DNA of 64,000 nucleotides from Macrocystis pyrifera (Eukaryota; Sar; Phaeophyceae; Laminariales; Laminariaceae): positions 2,728,001 through 2,792,000 of the forward strand of contig JASSKH010000039.1 of the NCBI GenBank assembly GCA_031763025.1. The letters are read 5' to 3'. The position numbers and the translations under genes were made by a program. This document shows, one piece after another, positions 33,246 through 44,939 of this stretch. The notes under the pieces were generated by a model that had not been told where the DNA came from, did not search any database, and worked only from the letters and a program-made list of their open reading frames with translations. The stretch's first letter is position 1. Each line of letters opens with the position of its first letter.

Positions 33246-35460
33246 CCTGCATTCAATATTACTCTACGGTACAACGAGAAACCGGATGCTTCCGCCTACA
33301 CGGCTATATGTATACTCTTGAATATTGTTTGTTTCGTTCAAGGTTTGTCCCCCTCGGCTTTTCCGCTCAGCACGGCCTGACTGACGCGACCGTGTTCTGG
33401 GCGTGATTGATATTTTTTGGGCTGCAACCATACTAACACGCGCGTTTCGTGATTTATCGCGACGGTTGTTGCCCCGCTAGACGTGCTTTAGGTACATCGT
33501 CTGGCGGATACGGCTGCGCCAGGTCGCCAAACAGTTGCGGTTAGTCACGCCCCAATCGACTCGCCCTTGATACACGTATGATGTTGACAGGGCTGCGTCA
33601 AGTAGGGTTGTATGTGCGATCCTGATAGACAGTTCATGCACAGACGGCCCAGCCACGGGTATTTTCTCGCAGCAAGGTCGATATACAGGTACTACTGGAA
33701 ATATAATTTCAGACGTGCGGTTGATATACTCTTGATACGCAGCTATTACGGACAACACTGTGTCGCCACGGCAGAGATTGGATGCGCCAGTGCCAACACT
33801 ACTCCGAGGTCACTTGTCCGCCTGTCTTCGCGCGGCGAAACGTGTAGTTTGCACCGCCTTCGCTTTCCGCTGATTCGAAACATCACAACACAACCACCGT
33901 ACGCATGGGCCGACGACGCCTTTCATACCGACACCGCTGCACGCCCCTTCCCCCTTGACCCGACGATGCTCGCGTGCCATATATATATATATATATCATC
34001 TCTCCAACTTCGTTCGTAGACAGGGGGAGATATCAGGTCTGGGTCGGAGTCGTGATAGCAAGTTTAGTTGGTCGTGTCTCCCGCGGGTCGGTGTGATAGC
34101 GACCACCGCCTCGTCTGCGCAACGTGGGCGACACTGCTATTACCGACATTTGATACACTATAGTGACTGCCTTTCCTAGCCCGCAGTGAGCGTTCCGGCC
34201 CAGTCCGGGTGGAGGGCTTGCTGATCAAGCGGAAATGAGACTGTGAGAATGGGGGATTGGATCATGAAATAGTCAATGGCACGGGATATTTTGGGTTGAC
34301 CACGAGTAGTACAGCGCCGGTTGTGTCTACGTCGTTCTTGCGATGTCTAGTCCACTAATACTGTCTCACAGGGTTGGGACATAGGTGCCGTTTCTTGCTC
34401 ATACGGCCATCGCCATGGCTAAAGAACTCGTCGGCAGATTCTACTGCGGACAAAGCTTTTCCTGCGTGACGAGGATACGTTAGAGCGGTGAAGCATGCAC
34501 GCCCTTCCAGTAAGGAACCGGGCAAGGAGGCTCGTAGCGAGAACAGCCATAGACGCCATCGTCAAGGTCAGGGGTTACAACGTGAAACTAATGCCAATCA
34601 ACTGTGTATGGAGGCGACCACCGGTAGCGCCTTTGCAGCGATATGTTAAAAACCACACGACGGTGCTTCTAAACGGACGCGTGACACTCCAATGCATCAT
34701 TTGCTGACAACTACTTCCCAGGGTTCGAAACGGAGGTTTGCCTCATATACTCCGCTGAATTGGTGCATGGTAGTTTTGGGTGAGACCACGGTCAAACAAG
34801 GTATAACTAACCCCAGGTTAGGGGAAAACAAAGTGTGCATGAGATAGAGAGCACAAGCAACTATGTGCATGATACACTGGTTCGGGCAGTAAGCTTCAGC
34901 TGATCGCGTAATTGCATTAAATTATAGAAGAAGTTGTTGAAGAATAATGAGGTATAGCCGCGAGTTAACCTATTGGAGCAACACATGGTATATACGCAGT
35001 TCTAACTGTTAACCGCAACAAGTAGTTGGCCTTATCTTCCAGCGCACCTGAAAGCCGAAGCATCGAGACTTTTCATGTAGAATTGCTCACCATCTCACAC
35101 GCCCAGCTGGGAACGTATACGGAGTATAGACAGTAGTGTTTGCCATCAAAGTGATTTATGCCGGGATCGCAACGGGTCTGGTGAGGCACTTATCCCGGAG
35201 GTGCGTTATCTCGGTTGAAGGCCGCAAGAGGCCTAGATAATTCATATGCTCACTTTATATTCGACGCAGAAGATAGCTACTGCATCCAAACAGGCGGCCA
35301 AATCCATCGTTCGCATGCAGGTGCGTGCTTGTGCATGGGACTGGCAATGCGCCGATGTGCTCTGTCAACACCCTCAAAGTTTATGTGAGACGTTGTGAGG
35401 CTGTCCCCACATATATACTGACTACTGGCAGCCTGAAAAGTGGTGACTGAGGTCATACTT
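33246..35460. other. no gene seen; old duplicate at its left end
   Basis: 33340-33800 duplicates 14580-15050. An (AT)n tract lies at 33978-33996. 34180-35460 holds no frame or repeat I can support. Confidence 0.4.
33340..33800 (+). repeat. old duplicate of 14580-15050, copy 2
   Basis: Same-order matches as described for the 14.6-kb copy. It starts about 95 bp after the truncation point of copia copy 1. Confidence 0.6.
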
Positions 35461-36996
35461 CACAATGGCGAGTGATTGGTTGTTTTCGATTTACGTTGGA
35501 GTTTATTGCTCAGTTCTTCATATGTCGCGTGTCAACACGAGCGGCGAAGAAACGCCCAGAGCGACAGCAAGTCCCAACCTGCTGAGCTCCGGGTTCTTTT
35601 TATGTATTCGATATTAACAATGCGCTTCTGTTGTGCATGCTCCAGACGAACTACGGCATTATTCATGCATCCTGTCATAAGGTATATACACTGCCATATC
35701 GGGCCCAGAACGTATCGCCCCAGCGGCGGCGTTACGTATAGACTAGTCACAACGTTGAACAGATTGCAACCCGAGAGGTACTGAAATAATAAACCATACA
35801 ACGAGGCTATGTTTCTGTGCAGTATCGGGTTGAACTTGTCGCAAGTTGTTTGCATGTTGTGGGTATTTGCTTGCTTTGGGGTCCTAGATGATACAAGTCA
35901 TGTTAAGATGATGAAGAAACACATCCGAGAGTGAGGTGAACTTCAATGAGAGGATTCCTAGAGCAGTGCTCATGATCACCAACAATCGGATTCCATTCAC
36001 GACCAGAACGAGTTTGGGCACTTGTTGATTCTACGAGGTGTTACTCACTTTGAAGACCGGCTCAATGGTGTAGGCCTGTTTACCCATCTGCTGCAGTTCG
36101 CGTACGTTTTATGTTTTTGTTGGTTTCGACAGCACAAATGGCGGAGATAGTTTACCTAAACTAACGGTACCGGACACAGTAGTCCAGCGCTTAGATGAAT
36201 AAAAACGCATCAACCTATCTTACAGAAGGGGCATATGCACTACATTTCATCGGCTACAGGTTCTGCGCCCTTTTTCTCTCTATATGGACCTGTTGGTAAC
36301 ATAATATACACAAGGCTTCATTCTTCAGGTAGAATGTCGCACTGAGCGGGGCCGCCATTAACTGGATATTTTTTTATTCCGAACTCGGTGTCACCGACCG
36401 GTTGGCAATGAATGAAAACCATGCCATTCTTCAGTTCTGCCTTCCACTACCGCCGCGAACTTCCTACCTGGATTTGAAGAGATCAAAACCTGATCATTTC
36501 GTGAATCCAGCGCCTGATCACTTCTTTAATACGCGTTAATGCTGAACACGTAGGGTGCCGAGAGCACACGATAAAGTTCATAAACGCGTTACATCGGACA
36601 AACGAAACCAGTGAACCGTCTGCAGTGGTTTCCGTATTGTACTGACAACGAGGCACGCTTCTTGGCCAGCAAACGCAACGAAATAATAATACTTCGGGAG
36701 CGGGGGGAACGTGCGATTACTGGCCCGTGGGCGTCCGTTGTGTGGTTACGACCGTTGTCGATCACGAACGGGGAGATCGATCGTCATTGATTTATATTAA
36801 GCTAAGTGCTAGTGCTCTATTACTTTTCCGTGAGCCGACAAAACGCCTGAAGTAAACTTACACAATACTGCCTTGCTTCGTTTGCTTTCCATCACATATT
36901 TCTGATACTGTTCTTTCACGAAAAAAATACTATTAATTGGAGTAGTCACATTCACCTCCTTCCAAGTAAGTGATGGCAACGGGCGCCCTTTCTCAC

Positions 36997-37080
36997 CTCC
37001 ATCTTCCGAAGCCGAGTTGTTTGTGAAGACGGCGTGACCGCCGATGTCGATCTCCGAACCTAAATATGCGTAAATAGCAC
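36997..37080 (-). pseudogene. beta-helix (Pmp-type) exon, copy C
   Basis: An 84-bp open exon, acceptor CGTCCAG, donor GTGAGA, phase 1-1. It encodes GAIYAYLGSEIDIGG then HAVFTNNSASEDGG, the best-preserved version of the coil. The upstream minus-strand sequence (37108-37230) resembles that before the exons in copies A and B. Confidence 0.6.
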
Positions 37081-37555
37081 CTGGACGGAACAAACATGGA
37101 AACGGTGGGACGTTGAAGAATCTCTTTGATTACAACGTTGCCAGTGCACGCCCTGGTTCACAACCACGTCAAGCCCTTTTTCGAGCGAAACTAAGAGACC
37201 AAGAGCTTCCGCCGACAGGGACAGTATTGGTACGTACGGTTGGGATAAGGATGAAAAGAGCATCAAAACACTGCACCCAGCTCACAGAATATTTACACCG
37301 ACCGCCACTTAGAAAGAAGGATACCCCGTTGGTTCTGTTAGAATATGTATAAACCTGGCTGGATCACGAGAAACACCTCATCCGATCGGGCGCTTGACAA
37401 CATCGTGGTTCAGTCTGGGTGTATGATAGGGACAGCTGTGGAACGGTGCATTGACATTATGTTTCTCTCGGGGCCGTTACCGCAGGCATTTTAACCGGAA
37501 CTCAGTTTGGTTTCAGGAGACGATTGTGTAGTTTTACGTCGTGTGCGTGGTATCA

Positions 37556-37789
37556 TTAGAACCGTGTTGTAGACCAGGTTTGGCTCATTTCACGGTGTTG
37601 TGTTAAATTCGTGAACTTTGGCCGCGTGTAGGGCGAAATATAAAAATATCGCACCTTGTAGACGGAATCGTGGGTAGGTCCAAGTGAATCCCATAATGGA
37701 TGGATATCAGGAACCATATCAATAGACGGGGCGACTACATCGGTGGAGAAAAAGATATTCTGTTCATCAATAATGCAATAGATGCACAC
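37556..37789 (-). pseudogene. coding-like remnant matching copy B
   Basis: Contains FFSTDVVAPSIDMVPDIHP and LGPTHDSVYK, matching the remnant at 19.0-19.5 kb. No function is recognised. Confidence 0.3.
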
Positions 37790-37909
37790 GGGATGATGTT
37801 GTTCAAGGAATTGACAAACGAAGGATGAATCCAGCTAGAAGGTCTGCTCTGTTTGTCAACGAAAATGTGCATGAATTTGTCCTGCCTCCCACCTTAGGGT
37901 AGCTGTGGA

Positions 37910-38785
37910 CTAGAAGAAATTGACATATTCACAAGTCCGAGCATGTTCACTCATGGTCGTGCTCCTAAATGCACCCAACTTCAGTGAAAAAAAAGCACAA
38001 TGCGATACATTTTGACACGAACAATCCAAGATCCGGGTGTAAGATTTGAAACCAATTATCGAACCAATAACATCCATGAAACAAGACCCAAGTATCGCTT
38101 CGCGGCGATGGGATGCCATACTTAATTGAGCAGGATCAGCATCCAAACCAAACGCTAGCTTGTTTGGGCATGTTGGGGGAATATCCGCCTGACTGGGACA
38201 ATCCCCTTCGACGCCGACGTGGAATATTCGTGTGGCATAATGATTTTAGTATGTATTAGGTAGACGGGGTGACAGTTTTGTTCGTTTTGTCGATTATTTA
38301 TAGTTTGTTTGTTCTGTTTTTTTCTCAGGGGAGGGCTTCGCGCTAGTCATATTTAGATTTCTGGCGCAGACTAAACAAGTAAATAGCAAGGCACACGAGC
38401 GCAAAGCGCGAGCCTTTTTCTTCTTGGTTTTCCAAGGAAAAGAAGCACCTTCATAACAGCTCGCATACGAGGGTAGATTGACTCATTTTTGTTGCAAAAA
38501 TTGTGTGTGTCGTCGCTTGATTCAACTTTTGGTTCGGCCACGTTTGACTACCGCGCTGAACGCACGCGGCTACAATTCCAGTCCCTGCGGGCTCTGTGCA
38601 CGCACACACGAACGAACCCTTCTCACGCTGGTGCGGTGGTAGGTTGTTCATAGTTGGTCCAGGCACAGTAGGTGCGGCAACGTGTGTAACGAGATCGCTG
38701 GGCCATGGTTTAGAACAGACATAACCGTGAAATATCAATGTTTTTAGGAGTTCTAGTTCTACCAAACGAAACTCAAGTCTACGAG
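37910..38785. other. no gene seen
   Basis: AT-rich patches and an A-run near 37988. No coding or repeat structure was found. Confidence 0.35.
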
Positions 38786-39790
38786 TACTTACTCGTAGGC
38801 AGACTGTGGCTGTCCACAGCCATGTTCGGCCCGTGTTTTACGATATGCTGCAGATGATGTTGTCAGGCCCATTGCCCTGCTTCTGCTGATCAAGGAACGG
38901 AGAAGCAGACGAAGAAGCTCTGGTGCAGGTGTGGTGTGGTGGCACCTCTCTGTCGTAACGGTTGTGAATGTTTGAGTTCTACCTAAAACTAACGAAACTC
39001 ACGACTCTACGTGTGTGTACTCGTAGGCAGAATGTGCCCATCCACAGCAACGTTCGGGCCGTGTCCTAATGCATGCTCCAAGTGGTATGGCCCACCCTCC
39101 TACTGATGAAGGGACGAAGAAGATGGAGAAGCTGTGCTGGAGATGTCGCACAGCAGTAGTAGTGGTGGCAACTACAACGAGAAGCTTATATTGGACATGC
39201 CAGTTGTACAGGTTTCATCCGCATGTTCATATGCCGAATTTCGAGGTGGGAAGCAGGAAACATGTATACAAAAAAAAAATCGAGGACGTGTACGCATACA
39301 AGGGGTGCAAGGGTTAGACCGGCAAGCCGGGCGTTCAGCGACGCTGACTCTGGCCTCGTGTGCCATACTGCTGCTGCTGCTGCCACTGGTTTGCTGCTGG
39401 AGAAGTTCTGCTCTAGATGTCGTACATCAGTAGTAGTGGTGGCACCTGCCATGAGAAGCTCTGGTGGACAAGTCAGGTATTAGATTTTTCGTCTCCAATG
39501 TTTTGTGCTGAAACTCGAGGTGGGAAGCAAGAAACATACATAAAAAATCGAGTACGAAGTGTACCTTTACAGGTGACCATAGTAAATAGAACCAAATAGT
39601 GCTATTAAAACTATATAAATATGTAGGTTTTTGTATGCACCGTAGGTCAAATTTAATGTGGACCCCCGAAATAGTACAAAGGGCGCAAGGGTTAGACCGA
39701 CAAGCCGACCGTATAGCGACGCAGACCCTGGCTGCTGCTATTGTTGCCGCTGTTGTTGCTGCCGCCAAGTCTGCTGCTGCTGCTGACGAC
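38786..39790 (+). repeat. three diverged tandem units of about 280 bp
   Basis: Blocks at about 38897-38960, 39117-39330 and 39396-39740 share GGAGAAG-T-TGCT--AGATGTCG, the AGTAGTAGTGGTGGCA-CT sequence, TCGAGGTGGGAAGCA-GAAAC and GCAAGGGTTAGACCG-CAAGC. ACTCGTAGGCAGA-TGTG and GTCCACAGCC/CATCCACAGCA begin earlier blocks near 38800 and 39028. The third unit contains MITE M2. Confidence 0.7.
39564..39674. mobile_element. 111-bp palindromic MITE, copy M2
   Basis: The most diverged member: CCTTTACAGGTGACCATAG at the left and GTGGACCCCCGAAATAG at the right, same length as M1 and M3. The preceding tandem unit (39290-39315, GTGTACGCATACAAGG) is nearly uninterrupted at the matching place. Flanks GTGTA and TACAAAGG fit insertion at a TA-containing site. 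Confidence 0.75.
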
Positions 39791-40396
39791 TTTTCGTTTC
39801 TTGAAACAATGAAAACGTCACTGATACGTATGACTGCGTCCGCACGTAAATGTTCTCGTTCTTGTTGGTGCAGCATACTGTAATCCGTATTCGCCCAGCG
39901 TGATGGCATCGAAGATATGACTACTGCAGGTGCTGAGGTCGCGCCTCATGACCACCAATTACTAGTCCCTGGTAGCTTGGTTGACTAGTCAGGACGCGCA
40001 TACATCACGGTCGGTTTGTGCATTAAGTGACACGCCATTTTGTTTTTTTTCTGCATGCATGCGCACGACTGTAGCTAAAGCAAATACATATATTGTTTTC
40101 GCGGTTCAAGGACTACTTCAGTTCTGTACGCGCACAGACTAATCGACGCGGACCACGATGCAGCGTTGCTGGGGCACCGGCGAGCGGTGGAAGGGCCCAA
40201 CCACTCCGGGCCCCCGGGCGCGTAAGGGACTATATGAGCACGTCATTAGCGGGTACGTCCGGAGACGAGATTATTAAAGATCGGGAGGTGGAAGCCGAAG
40301 AGAATAGCCCAGTACGACATAGGGTCGACCACTGGTACAAGCGTCCAACCAATAATATCAAACACAACCAGGAATATATGCGACCGCGATCGAGTG
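39790..40396. other. no supported gene
   Basis: A plus-strand frame from 40093 (VRDYMSTSLAGTSGDEIIKD) runs into MITE M3 and uses its first bases as its end. No motif is recognised. Confidence 0.3.
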
Positions 40397-40507
40397 CTAC
40401 TGCTGGGGACCATAGGAAATAGGACCTAAGTTATACATAAAATAATACAAATTTCCCACTTTTCACTAACAATACTTGGTCTTATTTACCATGGTCCCCC
40501 GTAATAG
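40397..40507. mobile_element. 111-bp palindromic MITE, copy M3
   Basis: Starts CTACTGCTGGGGACCATAGG and ends ATGGTCCCCCGTAATAG. Length equals M1 and M2. The right terminus is identical to M1 and M4. Confidence 0.85.
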
Positions 40508-40739
40508 TGTCCTCAGATTTTGAGTAAGCTTTGTCCACGAGCGCCCAGAAACCTCCTAACGTACACCGGTACTACTCTGACCCGAAATATAGGGACATTT
40601 AGCATATAGTTATTCATTCTAAACGGCCCTTATGTTTTGGATCGGAGGGTACATATCAACACAAGTGTGGGTGAGACAACACAGCGCCCGGTGGGTGGCC
40701 AATGAAGGACCAACAAATACAAGAAATACGAGAACGTTT

Positions 40740-41170
40740 GGGTAGGACCACCGACCTAGGCAGGAGGCCTCATCCAATCCAAAACTTACACTGAATGGTC
40801 GGCTACAGCGTATAAGGTCAATTGAATAAAACTAGTCACCCAACCAGATGAATACACAATTGGCACAAACATGAGGAGTCACGATTTGATGAGATCAACT
40901 TTTACATGAAAATCAACGCGCAAGTCGATCACTTTGTTGAAGGCCACCTCGACTGCCAGAACAGGGTAAGGAAAAAACAACAACCTACAGGCTCAGTTGT
41001 CGGTATCTGCAAGATCATTTCAACCCCTGGGATGGGCGCCGCGCTGGGAACGTTCCCAGCACGAAGTTTATCTCGAGTGAAGCCCCACCGGTTCGGGGCA
41101 GGAGGCCTCATCCAATCCAATACGTACTTTTGAATGATCGGCGGCAGCGTATAATACTATTGTAGTTAAT
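40740..41170 (+). repeat. direct repeat pair around 340 bp apart
   Basis: GGCAGGAGGCCTCATCCAAT is present at about 40760 and 41097, followed in both by CCAA-AC-TAC-, GAATG-TCGGC and CAGCGTATAA. The repeated block is about 75 bp. Confidence 0.7.
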
Positions 41171-41224
41171 CAAGATGCTGGTCGCACAAGATAATACTCA
41201 GAGACACAGCACAGAAGCTCTGCA

Positions 41225-41790
41225 CAGCGGAGAGTGCGTGCTCGTACTTGTACCTACTCGAAGTACGTGCTCGCACTCGTACAACGCTTACGCTGTATGC
41301 CCGTACGAAGTATTCATACATGCTCATTCAAACGTGTTTTTGAAGACGAAAACTCTTTGATCTACAATGAAAGGGAAAATATTCACACTAAAAATCCTAG
41401 AACCAGCCTCAAGATCCGAAAACCGGAAAAAAAATAATCTCGCCGAAACCACAGGGACACTCGTACCGGTACCACACACAACTGTACTATTCAGTAGATG
41501 AGTCTTTCAGCAGTGAGCGAGTTCACGCACTTCACACCGTGAGTTAGCTGTGAAGGGGAGTTGCTGTAGAGGGGTTGTTGCTCTGTACAGCAGTAATGCT
41601 TGTGTCACACAAGCTCGAGCACGCACGTGTTATCACAATGTGTCATTTCACGCAGCATACCAGACTGACAGACAGAGGGCGCGTACTCGTGCTCGTACAA
41701 CCTCATATGTGGGTGTACTCGTGCTCGTACAATCAAATATGTGCCTGTACTCGTATGCATACTCGTGTTGCTCTTGCTCGTACATGAACG
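41225..41790 (+). repeat. scattered GTACTCGTGCTCGTAC short repeats
   Basis: GT(A/G)CTCGTGCTCGTACAA-type words recur near 41240, 41270, 41685, 41716 and 41742, partly tandem with about 32-bp spacing at the right. The overlapping frames are repeat artefacts. Confidence 0.6.
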
Positions 41791-41799
41791 TTCGATACC

Positions 41800-42590
41800 A
41801 GGCTGCATCTACTGCCGCAACTGCTGTGTGCAGCTTGTTTCCTCATACATTCACTTTGTAAGATGTGTTGACGAAAACAATCCACACACACAAAATGAAC
41901 TGCACAAACTGTAGCTTTAATCCGAGAACATTTGCACGACCTCTCCATACTGTGTCAAGACTCAGGGAAAAGCTCGAGACTAACGCCCACAATCCAAGAT
42001 CGTGCATGCTTCTCCCATGCCTGTTGGCCCACGTACGCGTTCTCGGTGGGTTACGCAAACATAAACGAAAGGCAGGGAGCATTGAGGACGATCCTCGACG
42101 AGAACGCTCGAAGAAATGAAAAACACCCTTGCGAATTAGAGGTTCAAGTTTCTGATAATGTGCGGCATGATATCAACTTCTTGCCAATCCCTGACCTATC
42201 GTTGTTCGTACACCATTTTACATACATACCAGGGAACTTCGCCGCGGCCGGCTAACGCCCGCCGGCGGCTCCGCGCACGCCGGTAATGGCTGAACGCGTA
42301 CCGGTACGCAACTCAAGGTTGTTACGTAGTGTGACAGCACTGCCAAGGGGTGCATTATAAAAAACAACTTCGAGTGAAATAAAAGAAAACGCTGAAACTA
42401 CAGGAAAAACGACCACATTGCCATCCGTCATCCAGCAGAACAACGCATAACTCGTCGTACAAAAACATGCAGCACTATTTTTTAAAACGTACGAGACGCT
42501 CGGTGTCCGTACTGTATACGGCGTGTGCAGATAACCACAAAACCGTAGGTTGAGCAGGCTATTCAACAGTGGGAAGCGCCGGCTATTACG
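41800..42590. other. no gene seen
   Basis: Frames of 80-130 codons overlap on opposite strands without recognisable motifs. Confidence 0.3.
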
Positions 42591-42599
42591 TGGCTGCAG

Positions 42600-43150
42600 A
42601 AAACTCAGCAGCGTACAAGCAGCAGCAGGAGCATAGCGCACAGGTACGTATCGTACGAAACCTGCGCTGGCACGAGACCTCCGCCGAGACGCCTAACAAG
42701 GGTCAATGAGGAGACGGCACTCATACAACTTCCGAATCTGATACATCCGTCTTTCAACTTCAACATGCGGAGACACATTCCCGAGAGGGGGTGGCTTGCC
42801 TAATAACCATTCTCACGGGGGTTAGCAGCAAAAATATAACGGAGCCAGCAAGAGTAGCAGCAAAACAGCACAGTGGTAGCACGTGCATAGCAGCAGCCCC
42901 AGAGCAGCGGCCAAGTACCGGCAGGAGCAGCCGCAGTACCACATCATGCACGCCCGAGGCTACCCCCGGCACATCAGACGAGGAAGGGGAGCCCGGTGGC
43001 ACACGAGGAGGAAAAGCAGAATACTATATCCCAGGCCGTCCAACTGCGTCAGCAGCGGCAGCAGCAACAGCAGACCAACACAACAGCTGCACGAAGCAGC
43101 TGCAGCAGCAGCAGCAGCGGCAGTGGCAGCAACAGCATAGCACATCACGC
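42600..43150 (+). repeat. CAG/GCA-rich low-complexity region
   Basis: Interrupted (CAG)n and (GCA)n tracts, densest at 42885-42930 and 43050-43140. GTGGCACACGAGGAGG and GTGGGGCACGACGAGGGAAG, and a related TAGGCACGACGAGGAAAGG near 43331, suggest an underlying degenerate tandem unit of about 150-190 bp. Confidence 0.6.
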
Positions 43151-43514
43151 ATGCCCGACGCCGCTCGTAGCACAGCAGTCGAGGCAGGGAAGCACGGTGG
43201 GGCACGACGAGGGAAGGTAAAATGGCGTCTCCGATGGAGTTACTTTGTACTGGGTGAATCTCGTCCCTACTTCAGTTAAGTTGTTGGTTCGTGTCTCACC
43301 GAGTGCGTACTCCATTCGTCTCCACAGCAGTAGGCACGACGAGGAAAGGCACAATCATGCCCTCGAGGGTCAGCAACGAAACATATGGCAGGGTGAGCGT
43401 AACGCGCACATACATGCATACATGTACTCGTTCACACCGCCTTCTTCTTTTTTCCTTGAAAGTTACATGAGAATGCCAAACGCCTTCACAACACAACCAA
43501 ACCTTCACGGTGCA

Positions 43515-43594
43515 TGTAGGGAAATGTAGACTAAAAATGTTACCTAACAAACGCTACATGAATTTAAGGCTTATAAACTCGATTTCCACCACAT
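43515..43594 (+). repeat. 80-bp direct repeat, left
   Basis: Starts TGTAGGGAAATGTAGAC and ends TTTCCACCACAT. It recurs at 43891-43970 with one mismatch (C to G). The pair brackets the tRNA-related segment. Confidence 0.9.
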
Positions 43595-43890
43595 TCTCCC
43601 TCACTAAACCTGACTTATCTCTCCTTGCGAGGAAGTCAGGAACCCCGATGAGACTCTGATTATCCAAGTTTTACCTCCGACTTTTCGGTACCGGACTCAG
43701 TATGCAATGATCGCATTGCTCTCATCGTTCCTTTCTACCAGGTAGGTGTTTTCTAAGTGAGTGAGTTTTCAACGTTCTTGAACATGAGACATTCCCCTTT
43801 TTTTTTTTTCCTTTTTTCTTGGGGGACGAAGACGAGAATCGAACCACAGACCTCGCTCTTCAAAATCTCACGCCCTGCCTGCGACGCCAT
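43595..43890 (-). mobile_element. SINE-like insertion with tRNA-related head
   Basis: The 296-bp interval between the 80-bp direct repeats. On the minus strand it begins with a tRNA-like 70 nt, then an A-rich stretch (complement of 43798-43817), then about 200 bp unrelated to the tRNA. A pol III promoter at one edge of a segment bounded by direct repeats is SINE architecture. An 80-bp target duplication is unusually long, and the A-rich tract is internal rather than terminal, so a tandem duplication that trapped an older SINE is an alternative. Confidence 0.5.
43820..43889 (-). ncRNA. tRNA-like segment with A and B boxes
   Basis: On the minus strand TGGCGTCGCAGG (A-box-like) starts 44 nt before GGTTCGATTC (B box, 43845-43836), the spacing found in tRNA genes. 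It ends GTCCCCCA. The 5' acceptor strand is missing and the T and anticodon stems pair poorly, so this is not a functional tRNA. Confidence 0.5.
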
Positions 43891-43970
43891 TGTAGGGAAA
43901 TGTAGACTAAAAATGTTACGTAACAAACGCTACATGAATTTAAGGCTTATAAACTCGATTTCCACCACAT
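43891..43970 (+). repeat. 80-bp direct repeat, right
   Basis: Second copy of 43515-43594, directly abutting the tRNA-like head. Confidence 0.9.
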
Positions 43971-43974
43971 GCAT

Positions 43975-44065
43975 GTGACAGTGTCTGCCAGTGCTGCGTA
44001 TACAAAATTCACGATTCATGTGACACTGTCTGCCAGTGCTTTTTTGTATACAAATTTACTTTCGT
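43975..44065 (+). repeat. two-copy tandem repeat of about 45 bp
   Basis: ATGTGACAGTGTCTGCCAGT and ATGTGACACTGTCTGCCAGT, each followed by GCTT/GCTG, GTATACAAA and TTCAC/TTTAC. Each unit also contains an A/T-rich end. Confidence 0.8.
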
Positions 44066-44514
44066 TAACACCGTTTGTACCTGCACCACCGTACCGCTCC
44101 TGTGCCGCGGCGTAGGCTCATGCGATTCGATCCGCACTGACGACCCCGTCCTCTCTGACTTACGGAGTCTGGTCGCCCGGCGTGCAGAGCGGCCGAAGAG
44201 GCTTGCGACGCTCGTTTGATGATCATATGCTACAGCCTACGAATCTCAACAGTTGTGCGCAAAACTCGTGCCTTCACACGTAAAATAGTCCGAATCGGAA
44301 TTTCGACACTCGTTTCTCGAACGTCCAACCCTCAACGCACAAGGAACGGCGGAGCATGCCACTCGTCACCCCAGCCCATATTCCCCACACTCTTGCCGCC
44401 ATGAGCTGTCAGAAGCCGCGGCGAATGCGGCCTCTCCCGTTTCGGCCAAAGGAGAAGAGGTCCAATCTGGGTGCTGGCATCAAAATTTGAATATTTTTAC
44501 CGTCTCGAGCCAGC

Positions 44515-44935
44515 ACATTTGCGCCTTGACGGACAGCCATCAAGGACATCCCAATGCTCAAAACGATTATATTTCAGAAGAAGGCTTGACGGGCCAAACG
44601 TATTCCCAAAAGGGCGAAGGTAGGCCGTCAACCAAAATATTTGATCTTGAAACTGTGATAAGTCAAGCAGGGCCCACTCGACTAGTCCCACTGACAGCTG
44701 AAGTTTCAATAAAAAGTTTCTGTAAGAAACGAGCACTGTACATGCGGCCACAGTTGTCAAGAAAGTCCCAATGGTGAGAAGTAGTAGATTTTTTGAAGAG
44801 TGTCTGACGGGCTAGACGTAGGCCTGACGGGGCAAAGGTAGGCCGTCAACCAAATTCTTCGGCCACGAGACGGGTATACATCAAGTATTGACCATTCAAC
44901 CGGTCCGACTCACAGCTGACGTACTCACACCTGGC
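44515..44935 (+). repeat. two diverged tandem units of about 235 bp
   Basis: The two copies share AGGTAGGCCGTCAACCAAA (44620 and 44841), TGACGGGC-A-ACGTA (44586 and 44805), TCCCAATG before it and CTGACAGCTGA/CTCACAGCTGA after it. No intact frame is conserved. Confidence 0.7.
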
Positions 44936-44939
44936 CAGC

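Larger units (their letters stand above)
35460..37910 (-). repeat. dispersed unit copy C
   Basis: Colinear with copies A and B. It lacks the 1.2-kb TIR insertion (junction region near 35795-35815) and the MITE of copy A (near 36530). The stretch 37665-37790 matches copy B 19076-19200. Confidence 0.75.

Noticed and set aside
32545-33252. 235-codon minus-strand frame and its plus-strand Ala/Val-rich partner
   Set aside because: Shadows of the proline-rich tract in copia copy 1.
41225-41790. GTACTCGTGCTCG words as regulatory sites
   Set aside because: They are partly tandem and occur in low-complexity DNA with no gene nearby; a minisatellite explanation suffices.
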